Shown one piece after another: positions 20,152-31,015 of a stretch of 41,431 nt of DNA. Position numbers and translations under genes: made by a program. The DNA is taken from positions 1 through 41,431 of the forward strand of contig FTLJ01000531.1 in the NCBI GenBank assembly GCA_900155495.1, in the 5' to 3' direction. The DNA is from Porogramme epimiltina (taxonomy: Eukaryota > Basidiomycota > Agaricomycetes > Polyporales > Polyporaceae). The notes under the pieces are model-generated. The model ran no database searches and had not been told where the DNA came from. It saw only the letters and a list, made by a program, of their open reading frames with translations. Within the stretch, counting starts at the first letter, position 1. Each line of letters opens with the position of its first letter.

Positions 20152-23100
20152 ATGCCAGGCTCCGATCTCGACGAGCTCTACTCGTCCTACACGTCGCGGC
20201 CCCTGAACGGGCTCGCCGACGACGACCTCGATGTCGACAGCCCCGTGCTCGGGCTCTGGGCGGACGAAGAGGAGGGCCGGAAGAACAGGCGGTCTGGTGA
20301 GTGTCGTCCCGTGTCCGCTGCGCCGCCCCCCTGTCCCCGCCGTTTCGCGCCCGTTTTGGGAGTCGGACTCGCTCTCGGCCGTCACGGTTGCCACAGACGG
20401 CCAGTCGACGGCTCCAGGACGGCGCATGTCCGGCTCGCACCGCGCCTGCCCCCATTCCTTCCTTCCGTCCTTCTCCACACCCGACCCCCTCTCCTCTTCC
20501 CCGACCTCCGTCGCGTCCCACGCCGTGCGCGAGTCCTGCACGGCCTCACGCTCTTTCCCCTCCCCCTCCCCGCCCCCGCTTTCGCTCTGTCATTACGCCC
20601 GCTGATCCGCCCGCCCCTCTCCTCTCCCAGAACTAGACTACTACCACTTCTCCGCCCTCTCCCCTCCCTCGCCCTTCTCCCCCGGCAAAACAGCCATGCT
20701 CGCAAGACCGCGTGCGCCCACCCCCTCCAGAGTCTCCGTCGCCCACGACGACTGGAATTCCGACTACGACCCCCAGTCGCCCGCCGCCTCCGCCTCGCCC
20801 ACAAGTGCTAATGTCACCCCCTCCCCCTCGTCCCTCCGCTCGCCCGCACCCGTCATCAACCCCCAGTCGCTCTCCGCGCTCGGCTACACTGCGTTTGGCA
20901 GCGGCAGCAGCAACGACGAAGAGGGCACTCTATCAGATCATTCCTCCCAGCGCTCGACGTCTGCCACTGCGCTCCCCGATCCCTCCCAGTTCCCTGACCC
21001 GTACCCATATCGCAGACCACCGCGCTGGCAGGTCGGCACCACCACCCCCGCGCTCTCCTCTGCAGACTCCTCCTCGGCCTCGACGCGCTCGTCCGCATAC
21101 ACGGGGTCCGCGAAATCAGGTGACTACGGCCACGTTCATGTGGCTTTAGGCGAGGACGACCCCGGAAAGGGTGTGGGAGTTGGTATCACCACAGACGACG
21201 TCGTCCAGCTCCTCTCGAAGGACTCCGCCTCCGCGACGACCTCCCAAGGCAGGACACCCGTCGACCAGACTCGCTGGTCCGACTTTTACCAGAACGGACG
21301 CCGCTCACGATCATCGTCCCTCGCGAACAGCAAGCCCAACTCCATGCACGAAAAGGCCCTCCGTGGCTCACCGAGCTTCGACATGGGCTGGCAACGCCCC
21401 GACGAGCGTGACGAGGCGGGGCTAGGAAGCGAGGAGGAGACAGATGAGGATCCGTCTTTCGAGGAGGACGTGGATGAGGAAGAAGAGGAAGAGGATGAGC
21501 AGGAGGAGCCTACGAGTGCGGCGATCATGGCGGAGGACGGCCGTGGGGTGATTGTTAGGGGGAGCGATGCCCCCATTTCGCGTCTGCAGGTCACTCCAGG
21601 TGAGTTCGCTTTCTGTGTGCGCCTCGTGGACGGCCATTCACGGTGAGCATCAGAGACGACGCATCTACTCATCGGGTCGTCTGCGACCCCGAACGCCGTG
21701 CCCTCCTTCCTTGCAAATACCCTCCCCCAGATTAGTACATCTCTGCTCTGCCTCGACATCTCCGCCAACTTTCTCAGCGCGCTCCCCCCCGCGCTGTCCG
21801 CCTGCGATAATCTGGAGGAGCTCAACATCGCCTCAAACCCCCTCCGTGTTCTCCCGACGTTCTTGGCGACCCTGGTCAACCTCCGCGTTCTCATCGTCGA
21901 TTCTACCGGGCTGAGTACACTGCCTGCGAATCTGGCTTCGCTTGAGAAGCTTCACACGCTCAGCATCCGGAGAAACAAGATGCACTCGCTCCCGAGTTGG
22001 CTCTGTGTCCTGCCGGCTCTGGAGACGTTGCTCGTCGACGGCAACCCGTTCCAGGGCCCCTGGAAGGCTCTCATGGAGCCCCTACTCTCCCGCGGCCCCA
22101 TGTCCCCCAACTATCAGCCCTCAACGCCCATGTTCCCCCTTCCATCTGCCGGCATGCGAAGCATGATGACCTCCGCCACCTCCGAGACGACGGATTCCGA
22201 AGATTCTGTTCCCCTCGCCACCTTGGCCTCGCGCCAAAGTCGCGAAGACGAGGACGTTACCGTTACGTCCCCGCGCGCCCCCAACCTTTCGCGCTCGATC
22301 ACCGCCCCTGTCCCGCATACGACCCCTCAACTCCCCTCTCCTGGCGGCCTCTCTCGCACGAGGACGACGCCGAACCGCGCGTATTTTGACAAAAACCGCG
22401 GTAACAACGCAGGGCCGCAGTCTATGTTCGGCGAACCCGGGCCCTCGAACGCGTCCCCCAGGTCGCCCGACGCGGACAGGGAAATTCGACGGATGAAGAG
22501 CGCCGGGGAGCTGCACAGAAATTACGGAAACTCCCTCCGTGCCCCTTCCGCATCAGCTTCCTCATCACCCCAGCGTCACGCCCTGACGGAGTACGTGACA
22601 TCGGCGTCCAGTTCGAACCCGAACCTGCTCAACATGGGCGGGGCAAGCGCCCAGGACAGTCAATCCGTGCCTCGCCGCTTCGCGAGCCTCGGCGTAGCCT
22701 CGGGCGCCATGTCGCCCACGTCATTCAAGTCGCGGCGAACGGTTGACAGCAGCATCTGGGACAGCCCGATGGAGGAGGAAGGGTCGCCGCAGCCCGTTCC
22801 GCCGCTTCCTGCGAACCGCGTCGCGTTTCCTCAGGAGGGCGCCTATCCTATGGAACACGCCCTGCCGCCGCGACCGCGATCGAAGCACGAGGCGGACAAG
22901 AGCAGCAGATGGGGGTTCCTTAAGAAAATGTCGATGGGCAAGATTCGCCCTGACCAGCCCTCGCCGCCGGTTACCAGGACCTCTCTGCACGGATCCCAGG
23001 TGCGCGGGCAGCAGCCGTTCCCCACGCGCCCAGGCTCTTCGAGGCAGGTCCCGTCTGTTCCTGCGCTCGATGTCCGCATCTCTACGACGGGGGCGCTGCT

Positions 23101-25466
23101 CCATCCTCCTGAGCAGGGCGAGCCTTCCGTGCCGCCTAGCCTGTCGCGCAAGGCGTCAAGCGACCTCCTGAAGATTTCGCCGCTCGACCAGCTGAAGAAG
23201 GCGACGAACGAGGCCGCGAAGCAGGCCCCTGCGGCTACCGCCAACAACCTCCTTGCCCCCGCCGCGCCCGCCACCTCGCGCGCAAACAAGCGCAGGAGTT
23301 TCCTCCCGATCGACATGACCCCCATCCCCATCCCGAACGCGTCGCAGTTCGTACCCGACGTCACCGCGACGAACAGTGTCGAGGACGCCGAAGAGGCATC
23401 CTCAAGCGCCACCGCCGCGGCGCCCCCTGTGCCGAGCCCGCTCGCGACCGACTTCGACGAGCTCCGGCGGCAGGAGGAGGAGCGCGCGCGCGAGGCGCGG
23501 ATCCGCGCGCTGCGCTCGGTGATGTCGTACCTGCGCGACATGCACGACCTCAGCCAGACGCAGGCGCAGACGATGTCGGTGTACGGCGGGCTGCCACCCG
23601 CGGAGACGCCGCCGACGCGCTCGCGCCGGCCGACGATGGTCGACAACGGGCGGCTCCCGTCCGAGGCGTCCGTCGCGTCGCTCGGGTCGGGCGGCTCGTC
23701 GGCGTCGCGGCCCGAGTCGATGACGCTGCGCTCGACCGAGGGCCGGGTGGGTATGACGACGCAGACGAACAGCGTGGCCACGACGGGCAGCGACGGGTCG
23801 GGGAGCGGCGAGGAGCGCAAGTACAAGGACGACAAGGCGAAGCGGGCGAGGGTCATCCGTGAGATCGTCGAGTGCGTGGGCTTTTTATGTTGCGCTCTCG
23901 CGCGTGATTCATTGCTCACACTGCTCCATGTGATAGGACGGAGCGGACGTATGTCAAGGGCTTGCAAGAGCTCGTGGACATCTACATCAGGCCCGCGTCC
24001 GCCACCGTCACCGTGCTCAGCGGCGTTAGCCAGATCAAGGACACGGTGGTGCCGTCGCAGGAGCGCAAGATCGTCTTCAGCGGGCTTGAGGCGCTGTTCT
24101 ACTTCCACCGGGAGAGCTTCCTCCCGGCGCTCGAACGGGCCTCCTCTGCGCTGCTGGTCCCGGCACCCGGCGGGCCCACGGACGACGGCTCGCTGTCGCT
24201 CGACGTGGCGCGGGATGTGGCAAACACTTTCTGTTCACACGCCGCGTTCATGAAGATGTACTCGACCTACATCAAGTGAGCACGCACGTCGTTTTTCTCA
24301 CCGCCGGCCGCTGATCGTCTTCGTGCCCGCGCCCCCTCTAGCAACTTCGACAACTCGGTGCAGCGCATCAAGATGTGGGTGTCGGACAAGCCGTCGCCTG
24401 CGGCGGCGGCGGCGCTCTCGCCGTCGTCGAGCACGTCGCAGCTCGCGGGTCTGGGCACGATCGCCGCGGGCATCGCGAACCCCTCGTCGCCTGAGGGCGG
24501 ACCGTCGGGCGCCGCTGCGCTGTCGTCCGGTCAGCGCAAGCGTCTGAAGCAGTACCTCAAGCGGTGCAGGATGAACCCGCGGCATTCGCAGCTCAACCTC
24601 GAGGGCTACCTCTTGCTTCCTGTGCAGCGAATCCCACGTTATCGTCTACTGGTCAGTGTAATCCCTCCCACGCTTCGCACTGGTGGCTCACACGATCTTG
24701 ACAGCTGGAGGAGCTCGTCCGGAGTAGTCCGCCAATGTCCGCGTACATGGGCGACCCCATCGACCGCGCGTTGACGGAGATCGCTGCCCTCGCGAACACC
24801 ATGAACGAGGGCAAGCGTGAGGCCGAGTCCCGCGGACGCCTCGTCCAGTGGCAGTCGCGGATACGTGGAAAGTTCCCCAGCCCGCTCGTGCAGCCGCATC
24901 GGTGCGTGGCTATATGCGCCTCGGCCATTATTCGGTTATGCTGACTCGCCTCTGGCAGACGTCTCATTATGGACGGCTCGCTGCAGCTCACTCGCGTGGT
25001 GCGCAAGGCGACGGTCGCGTTCGAAGTCTTCGACGCGCAAGGCGACGCTTCCTCCGTCGAGGTCGAGTGCCTGTCGCCGGAACTGACCCCCAGGTCCCTC
25101 ATCGGCATCCTCTGCAACGATCTGCTGGTGCTCTGCCGGGACCCTTCAGACGGGCAGGACCCGACCTCCAGTGTTGATCTCTGGGCTGTGCTACGTATGC
25201 AGACGCTTCCTCAGCCGGCTAGCATCGTGCACGGTAACAGTGAGTGTCTGCTGTGCCCCACCCGTGATGATTTCGTCTGACGGCGCTGTCGCAGCCCTTC
25301 GTTTGGTCGACAACAAGGCGATTCTTTACTTCGATGCGCCGTCGACATCTGACGCGTTGACGTGGTACCGAGGTGAGCGTCAACGGATACCGTCATCTGT
25401 GGACGCGATCTGACGGGGGGTATCTGCGCAGCTATCAATTTGCACATACCTGCATCCAAGGCCTAA
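20152..25466 (+). CDS. LRR-DH-PH Rho guanine-nucleotide exchange factor
   Basis: Large signalling protein expected to activate a Rho/Cdc42-type GTPase at the cell cortex. Nine exons (20152-20296, 20631-21599, 21654-23871, 23937-24275, 24342-24651, 24705-24901, 24959-25239, 25295-25372, 25432-25466) give 1523 residues. Residues 1-370 are disordered, Ser/Pro-rich with an acidic run. Leucine-rich repeats follow at about 385-520 (LLCLDISANFLSALP, LEELNIASNPLRVLP, LRVLIVDSTGLSTLP, LHTLSIRRNKMHSLP, LETLLVDGNPF). A long disordered linker leads to the DH domain at about 1100-1385: IREIVETERTYVKGL (first conserved region) and LEGYLLLPVQRIPRYRLL (third), interrupted by an Ala/Ser-rich insert of about 45 residues. 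A PH domain (about 1395-1510) begins RRLIMDGSLQLTRVV and ends DALTWYRAINLHI. Intron 1 is 334 bases, far longer than the others. The protein looks complete. Confidence 0.92.
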
Positions 25467-25964
25467 TTTTTCGACGTTACATCTTTTAGTGCCGCCCCAT
25501 CTGACGTTTCTGCCCCCCCTGTCACTAACAAGCCCAAGCCTGTTTTATTACTCGCCGATCTACCTGCCCTCCACTCCCATGCCCTGCCCCTGCACCCGTT
25601 GCCGCCGCTGCCGCCGGCGCCCGGCCTCATGCCCCCGCTCGTTGCCACTGTATTCTCTCCCCTCCTGCCCGCCCACACATACACCCACACACCGCAGCTC
25701 CTTGTGTTCGTACTCTGCCCCCAACTGTTCGCTCCTTACCTCACTTGCCCCTCCCCTTTTATCTCTCTCTCCTCATCCGCACGTCATGGGTTTTGTCCAC
25801 TGCATCTTTTTATTCTAGACTGGTTCTGTACTTAACCTGCCGGCTCTGTCGATAATCCATCTATATTCTCTCATGCCTCACAAAAAATAACGCGACGGGC
25901 TACGGTGGAATATAATGGAAGTGCTGTCCGTGTATATCGAAGTGCGCTACATAGGGTCTTACTG
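25467..25964. other. Intergenic between convergent RhoGEF and thaumatin-like genes
   Basis: About 500 bases, CT-rich (25490-25800), then an A-rich stretch (CACAAAAAATAACG near 25880). It would contain the 3' ends of both converging transcripts. No gene or clear terminator is seen. Confidence 0.4.
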
Positions 25965-27633
25965 TTACAACGTAATCGAGATAGAGCCTATGAGGAATCC
26001 ATATAGAACAATCGTGGGAGGGAGCGTCAAACTCGGCGCGCTGTTCGGTGGACGAGCGGCGGTGGATGGATCGATAGTAACTCCGGGTGTTCCTGCGGTC
26101 TCCGTCTCTGCGTATATTGCTTGTGTCAGGAGCCATTACTGTGCCTGCGGCAGTTAAGTAATATAGACGCACCTCCAGCTGTAGATGCCGGCGTAGTGGA
26201 GGCTCCTGACTCAACAGTGGAGACCCCTAACCCAAGAGTGGAGCCTGCTGATCCACTAGTGGTGCTAGTCGAGTTCACCACTGTCGACGATCTGCGTCGC
26301 AAAGAGAAAAGGATCAGCTCTCCAAGTGAAGCACTCTAAGATCTAGGTCAACGCACGGGCAGAAAGTGAGGGTGTAGTCTGCGTTGAGACCAGAATCGCA
26401 CGTCCAGAGTGCAGTGCCGCTCGACTCGTCGAAAGCGTATGCGTACGCGTTTGGGCAGTTGTCCTCTGTCAGAAAGGTGGGGATCGGCCAGCAAGATAAC
26501 AGAAACGGCAGAACAGAGACGCACTGAAGTAGCTGTAGAACTGCACTCCTGAGGGAGGGCACGTGGCTGCGGTGTTGTGGCTACCGGAACAGCAATTGGC
26601 TGAGTTGGCTGAAAGGAATGTCAGCAAAGGAGAAGGGAATGAGACGTCCGGGATCTCTTACTCGGATCGCCGTCAAGGTTCGCAGCGCATGCGCTCTGAC
26701 ACCCTACTGGGAAACCTGAAGAGTTAAAAGGCCCTTTGAGCTGGCTCGGGCCTGTGGGGACTTCGAGTTAGGATTGTAGACCTAACGGCGAGATATAGAA
26801 ACATGGCGTACAGTTGGGACCAAGGTCCACTAGGCAATCTGCGACGGGACAGCTGACTGAGTTAGTAATCGCCAGAGGTAGGTTGTACCCATCAACGAGT
26901 GACACTAAGCGTATTTGTCAGTAAGGCTGCATGTGCATACATGGACGACGTAGCATACCGTCGTAGAAATCTCGGTTACCATCCCCTTGAAGAGTCCATT
27001 CGGCTACTGAAGCAGGAGGGACGCCCTGGCACGTCGAAATGAGTGTGAATGACCGGATGTGAGAAAAATGGGACATACAGTTCCTGTAGTAGGATCACAT
27101 AATAGCCCGCCATTGCACCAACCATCCAGACATGTGGGTCCAGTAGTGATGGTGAAGTCGCAGTCACGCCTACCCTGTAGCCCACATGAGACTAAACTCA
27201 GAGAATGATATCATGTTTACACACCCATATTCTTCCTGCCTTCCAGTTGTCAGGGACTGTAAACGTCACAGAATTTGAAGGCGGGGCCTCCCATCTGAGT
27301 ATACGTATATTAAGTCAACATGGCATCCATACCAAGACTATCCAAGGTCTACCAACCCAGTCGGAAAGCTAGGCACTGCTGTGCCGGCAGAGAGATCTGT
27401 GAACATCTTCAGGTCTTTCAGATCATGCATACGTGTAAGTTAACTGCACGATATCTTACCGCGGGCCTGAAGACCGTGTCAACGTATGTCTAACTTGTGG
27501 GAAGCATGACGGTCATGGGGATCACATACCATATTGTGAAGGGGCAGGAATTGACGACTGTGAAAGTCCGTGCGTAGGCAGTGGATAAGAGAAGGCCCCA
27601 AAGCAACGTAGTGCGAAAAGTACTAGAGGTCAT
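25965..27633 (-). CDS. Thaumatin-like protein with Ser/Thr-rich tail and predicted GPI signal
   Basis: Secreted thaumatin-like (GH152/PR-5 type) protein; fungal members bind or cut beta-1,3-glucan and may remodel the cell wall. Twelve exons: 27633-27530, 27466-27460, 27406-27357, 27294-27225, 27174-27079, 27025-26959, 26904-26812, 26751-26662, 26608-26525, 26465-26357, 26291-26173 and 26107-25965; 343 residues. A signal peptide ends near residue 21. The core runs from TFTVVNSCPFTIWPAMFTD through GRRDCDFTITTGPTC, FYDVSLVDGYNLP and CPNAYAYAFDE to LTFCP, with the cysteine pattern and acidic-cleft residues of the family. Exon 2 is seven bases. Instead of stopping at TFCP, two further exons add a Ser/Thr tail (about residues 254-305) and a hydrophobic end (PPTIVLYGFLIGSISITL, stop) preceded by NSA, a typical GPI attachment pattern. 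Reading through the donor at 26356 would instead give a 15-residue tail ending at 26314. Confidence 0.86.
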
Positions 27634-28187
27634 AACAGTTCGTGAGTGTCGTAAGTTGGGGTTGAGTCTGAGGTTCGTGAGAGAAGTTGGCAATGGAACG
27701 GGCGACTACGGATGTCTTCGGGCGTGGGGCGATGGGCAGATGCCTGAAGAAGTCAAAAGAGGCGCACGAGTAGTCTTCGAGGGTTCTTATAGCATTCGGA
27801 CGAACTTGAGGAGCCCTAAACGTGGCTGCCTGCAGCAAAGAGAGTCTGGGCGCAGCAGCTTCCTCGAGCTCCAGTCGCTCCATCTCGCGCCACAATGCAG
27901 TGTTGTTTTTGGAACACCGGGCGCCCGAGCATCTATCGAGATTTTCAGCGTCTAGATGAAGATTGCACGTGCGGAAGAGTTATCAGATAAGCACAGTCAG
28001 CGAGTGACGCATCCTGATCCACCCGGCCGGCCGCGTTCGTCCTCTCAAAACGCTCGCCAGTGTTTCCACCCCCCCATATCCGAATTCTCTGACTCCGAAT
28101 TCCCTGCGGCCGTGCGAGTCTTGACTCGTCTTAAGCAGTCGGCTCCCTCGCGCTCTCGCATCATCTTCCTGGTGCTACGTTGCAAGC
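27634..28187. promoter_or_regulatory. Divergent promoter between thaumatin-like and mitochondrial carrier genes
   Basis: These 554 bases hold both promoters. Near the carrier gene are a direct repeat TCCGAATTC (28079-28087 and 28094-28102), two TGACTC cores (28090-28095 and 28122-28127) and an inverted repeat CGAGTC/GACTCG (28115-28120 and 28123-28128). TGACTC is the core bound by Gcn4/CPC-1-type bZIP factors, but the flanking A of the full site is missing in both. A TATAAG-like sequence in the thaumatin direction lies near 27790. Confidence 0.4.
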
Positions 28188-29371
28188 ATGGAGCCCTTCG
28201 AGGCCAAGCTCGTCGCGGCCGCAGTGGGTTCCACCATTACCGCTCTCACGAGTATGTTTTCCCTCCCCGGACATCCTGAATACGTATGCTGAGATGCGAC
28301 TACCAGTGACCCCCTTCGACGTTGTTAAGACACGTCTCCAAACACAACCTCCACCTCGACCGGCTCCTCTTTTCCCCAACCCTCCTCCTAACATGTGTTG
28401 TCGAGCGTCTCCAGCCACCTGTGTCCGCAACATGTCCTCCTTAGTGAGCGCCGTAGAGGGCGAAGTCGTTTGCATATGGGAATCAGGCGTGTATCGCACA
28501 GAAAGGGTCAACGGCTTTTTCGACGCAGTCAAGCATGTATGGAGGGCAGAGGGTCTCGCAGGGCTGTGGAAAGGCGCAGGAACGTCATTGTGAGTTTTAC
28601 TACTATTGGTGACTGCACTCCGCTCATAATGCTCGGCGGGTATGCAGACTTATAGGCGTACCATCTTCAACATGTTATATGCTCACATACGACCATCTCC
28701 TTAACGTCGTGCTCCCTCCAATTCTCCCCCAATCCGTCGTTCCTCTCTCTGCCGGTATCCTCGCACGGACGAGCATCACATCCCTCATGTCTCCTCTAGA
28801 ACTCGTGAGAACCAACCTTCAATCAACACCCCCATCCCCCGACACACCACACACCCTCCGCTCCGTTCTCACCTCTGTCCGATCCCTTGCCCAAGCAAAT
28901 GGCTGGCATTACCTCTGGCGCGGTCTCGGTCCCACGCTTTGGCGCGACGTGCCGTTCAGCGGCCTCTACTGGGCGGGGTACGAGCTGTGTAAACGGAGGC
29001 TAGGACGGCTGGGCTACGAGGGCGCAGGGGTCGCATTCGTCAGCGGGGCGGTCAGCGGCACGACCGCGGCGCTCCTGACATCACCCTTTGACGTGCTCAA
29101 GACACGACGGCAAGCGCTGCTCATGTCTGCGACGACAACCACGACGTCAACGCTCGCTCTCTCTTCCGAAATCCTCCGGAACGAAGGTCTCTCAGCGTTG
29201 TACGCGGGTATCGTACCCCGAATTACGAAGATCGCACCTGCTTGCGGCATTATGATCGCATGCTTCGAGGTAGGAACCTTAACACCCTTGTATTACTATA
29301 TCTTGCTGATCACTATTCACCAGGGTGTGGGACGGTTCCTGTCCAAGGACCATAGACATAGAGACTCATGA
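28188..29371 (+). CDS. MTM1: Mitochondrial carrier, SLC25A39/40 (MTM1) type
   Basis: Inner mitochondrial membrane carrier. Human SLC25A39/40 are needed for mitochondrial glutathione import, and yeast Mtm1 affects Sod2 metallation. Four exons (28188-28251, 28307-28589, 28648-29269, 29324-29371) give 338 residues. The three carrier signatures are PFDVVKTRLQ (from residue 24), PLELVRTNLQ and PFDVLKTRRQ. Subfamily marks are GAGTSLLIGVPSSTCYMLTYD, LWRGLGPTLWRDVPFSGLYWAGYE and GIVPRITKIAPACGIMIACFE, as in SLC25A39/40. The first matrix loop is extended and has four cysteines (residues 52, 53, 60, 77). The call rests on the RDVPFS and KIAPAC motifs; a different substrate within this subfamily cannot be excluded. 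Confidence 0.9.
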
Positions 29372-29509
29372 CGGATACGTACGGTAGATCTAGGGCACAC
29401 ATTATCTTTATACTTGCATCTAGTACCTAGGGAATCAATATAGCGAGTGTAATACCAACAGCATAATCCGAAAAAAGCAAATAAAACAGCGTATCCCCAT
29501 GCCAGCCCC

Positions 29510-30616
29510 TCATCCTAGCCTGTTCAACTGCCTCTTCGCACTCGTAAGCTTCCCTCCTACACGATCCACGTCCGTAGTCAACGCATCCAATTCCTCATTC
29601 TGTTCCCTAATCTCCTGGTTGATTGCGAGCCCGAGCTGCTTCTGCCGTTGAAGAATTGTCGAGAGTTGAGCAAGCGTCGCATCCTGCTGTTCCACCTGCG
29701 CTTGCTGTAATTGCACCAGCCCGTGGTTGTCCAGCGGCCGCGTCTGCTCCGTCTCCTTAGGCTGCGCCGCCTGCCCGAACACCCTTGCGACCGGCCTGCT
29801 GAACCCGCTCCCTCCGCCGCCGCCGAGCAGCGCCTCCCTGTCCGCCGCCGGGGCGGGGTCGCGCTCCGCAGGCGTCCCGATGCCCCTCGCCGTCATCCGC
29901 GCGACGGTGACGACGCGCGCGAGCCGCTCGCAGTCGTCCCGGAGGCGCGCGGCCATGTCCGTGCGGCGCTGCAGCTCGCCCTCGTTCACCGCGCCGGCGA
30001 GCGCGAGCGCGCGGAGGCCCTCGCCGAGCGCGCCCGCGCGGCTGAGCACGCCCGCGAGCGTCTTCTTCGCGCCGACGTTCGCCTGGTGCGCGCCGTTCGT
30101 GTCGCCCGCGTCGGCGCGCGCGTCGCGCCGGTTGATGTCCGCGCGCACGGCGCGCAGGCGCGCCTGCAGCTCCTGGTGCTCGTCGAGCCACGACGCGGCG
30201 GTGAACGCGGACGCGTCCGGGCGGGCGCCGCTCGAGCCCGCGGCGCCGGCGGCGTCGTGCTTGCCGACGGGGACGCCGAGGAAGTCGCGGAAGGCGAAGG
30301 ACTCGCGCCAGACGTCGTCCCGGGCGGCGAGCATGGCGCGGAGGTACGTCTCCAGGGCTGCGCGGCGCTCCTCGAGCAATGTTGGGTTCGTGCTCGACCG
30401 GAACATGGTGAGGGTGTTCTTGGGCGGGAGTGGGGCGGGCGGTGTAGAGCCGGTCGACTTGGTGAGCTCGATGTGCAGGTCAGCGAACTCTGAGTAGCGC
30501 CGCCACATCTGCCAGGAGCGGACGGAGGCCTGGATTTCGATGCGATACACGACGTGCGTCTTGGGCTCCAGGCGTTCTTCCCAACCGCGGATGTGGATTG
30601 CCTGGATGGCGGTCAT
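29510..30616 (-). CDS. VAM7: Vacuolar Qc-SNARE with PX domain, VAM7
   Basis: Soluble SNARE that HOPS and PI3P recruit to the vacuole for homotypic fusion. A single exon of 368 residues. The PX domain covers about residues 1-115 (IHIRGWEERLEPKTHVVY, then RSWQMWRRYSEFADLH and the proline-rich PPAPLPPKNTL), with the R-Y-S-F phosphoinositide pocket. A long Ala/Arg/Asp-rich middle follows. The C-terminal 70 residues form a Qc SNARE helix (LAQLSTILQRQKQLGLAINQ through NEELDALTTDVDRVGGKL) with the central Gln and no transmembrane anchor, as in yeast Vam7. The chosen ATG at 30616 starts directly with the PX strand; an in-frame ATG at 30757 would add 47 low-complexity residues. It lies downstream of SNF4 on the same strand. 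Long open frames on the opposite strand (29711-30497) are composition artefacts. Confidence 0.93.
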   Translation of the reverse strand: MTAIQAIHIRGWEERLEPKTHVVYRIEIQASVRSWQMWRRYSEFADLHIELTKSTGSTPPAPLPPKNTLTMFRSSTNPTLLEERRAALETYLRAMLAARDDVWRESFAFRDFLGVPVGKHDAAGAAGSSGARPDASAFTAASWLDEHQELQARLRAVRADINRRDARADAGDTNGAHQANVGAKKTLAGVLSRAGALGEGLRALALAGAVNEGELQRRTDMAARLRDDCERLARVVTVARMTARGIGTPAERDPAPAADREALLGGGGGSGFSRPVARVFGQAAQPKETEQTRPLDNHGLVQLQQAQVEQQDATLAQLSTILQRQKQLGLAINQEIREQNEELDALTTDVDRVGGKLTSAKRQLNRLG

Positions 30617-31015
30617 AACGAGAGTACGGGGAAAGGGAAGGGTCGAGGGTGCGGGTAGCAGAGGGGAGGCAGAGGAGAGGCAGACGGACGAGGTGGTCGG
30701 GTGCCAGTTATGCGTGTGCCGGCCGTTATGTCGTTGGTGGAGGCACGCAGCCTGCACGCTTACGCATATGAGCGTCTAATTTACTTATATGGCATCGTCA
30801 ACCTAAACAAAGGCCCAAGGACACAACGCCCAATCTCCTAGTAATGGTCACGGACTCACTCCTGGTTGATAAAACAGTGTCTCCTTGTATTGTCGTCAAC
30901 CCTCCTAAGATATGTACTGAGAAAAGGAACAGAGATACTGTTACAGATGCGTTCAAAACCAAAAACAGATCTGTAAGGCTACATCTACGGTAACTGCGTG
31001 TTACAACCAAGTCCA
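30617..31015. other. Intergenic between SNF4 and VAM7
   Basis: About 400 bases between two minus-strand genes: the 3' end of SNF4 (AT-richer, 30800-31000) and the promoter/leader of VAM7 (CT-rich on the minus strand, 30620-30720). No other feature is seen. Confidence 0.4.

Noticed and set aside
26314..26356. Thaumatin-like protein ending at the stop at 26314.
   Set aside because: The added residues (CVDLDLRVLHLES) come from reading through a GTGCGT donor; splicing gives a coherent Ser/Thr tail and hydrophobic end in frame. It is kept only as a possible retained-intron form.
29711..30497. Two 256-260 codon plus-strand frames opposite VAM7.
   Set aside because: They are the complement of GC-rich codons in the VAM7 middle region; one protein is almost only Arg/Ala/Glu/Val. 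VAM7 has recognisable PX and SNARE domains.
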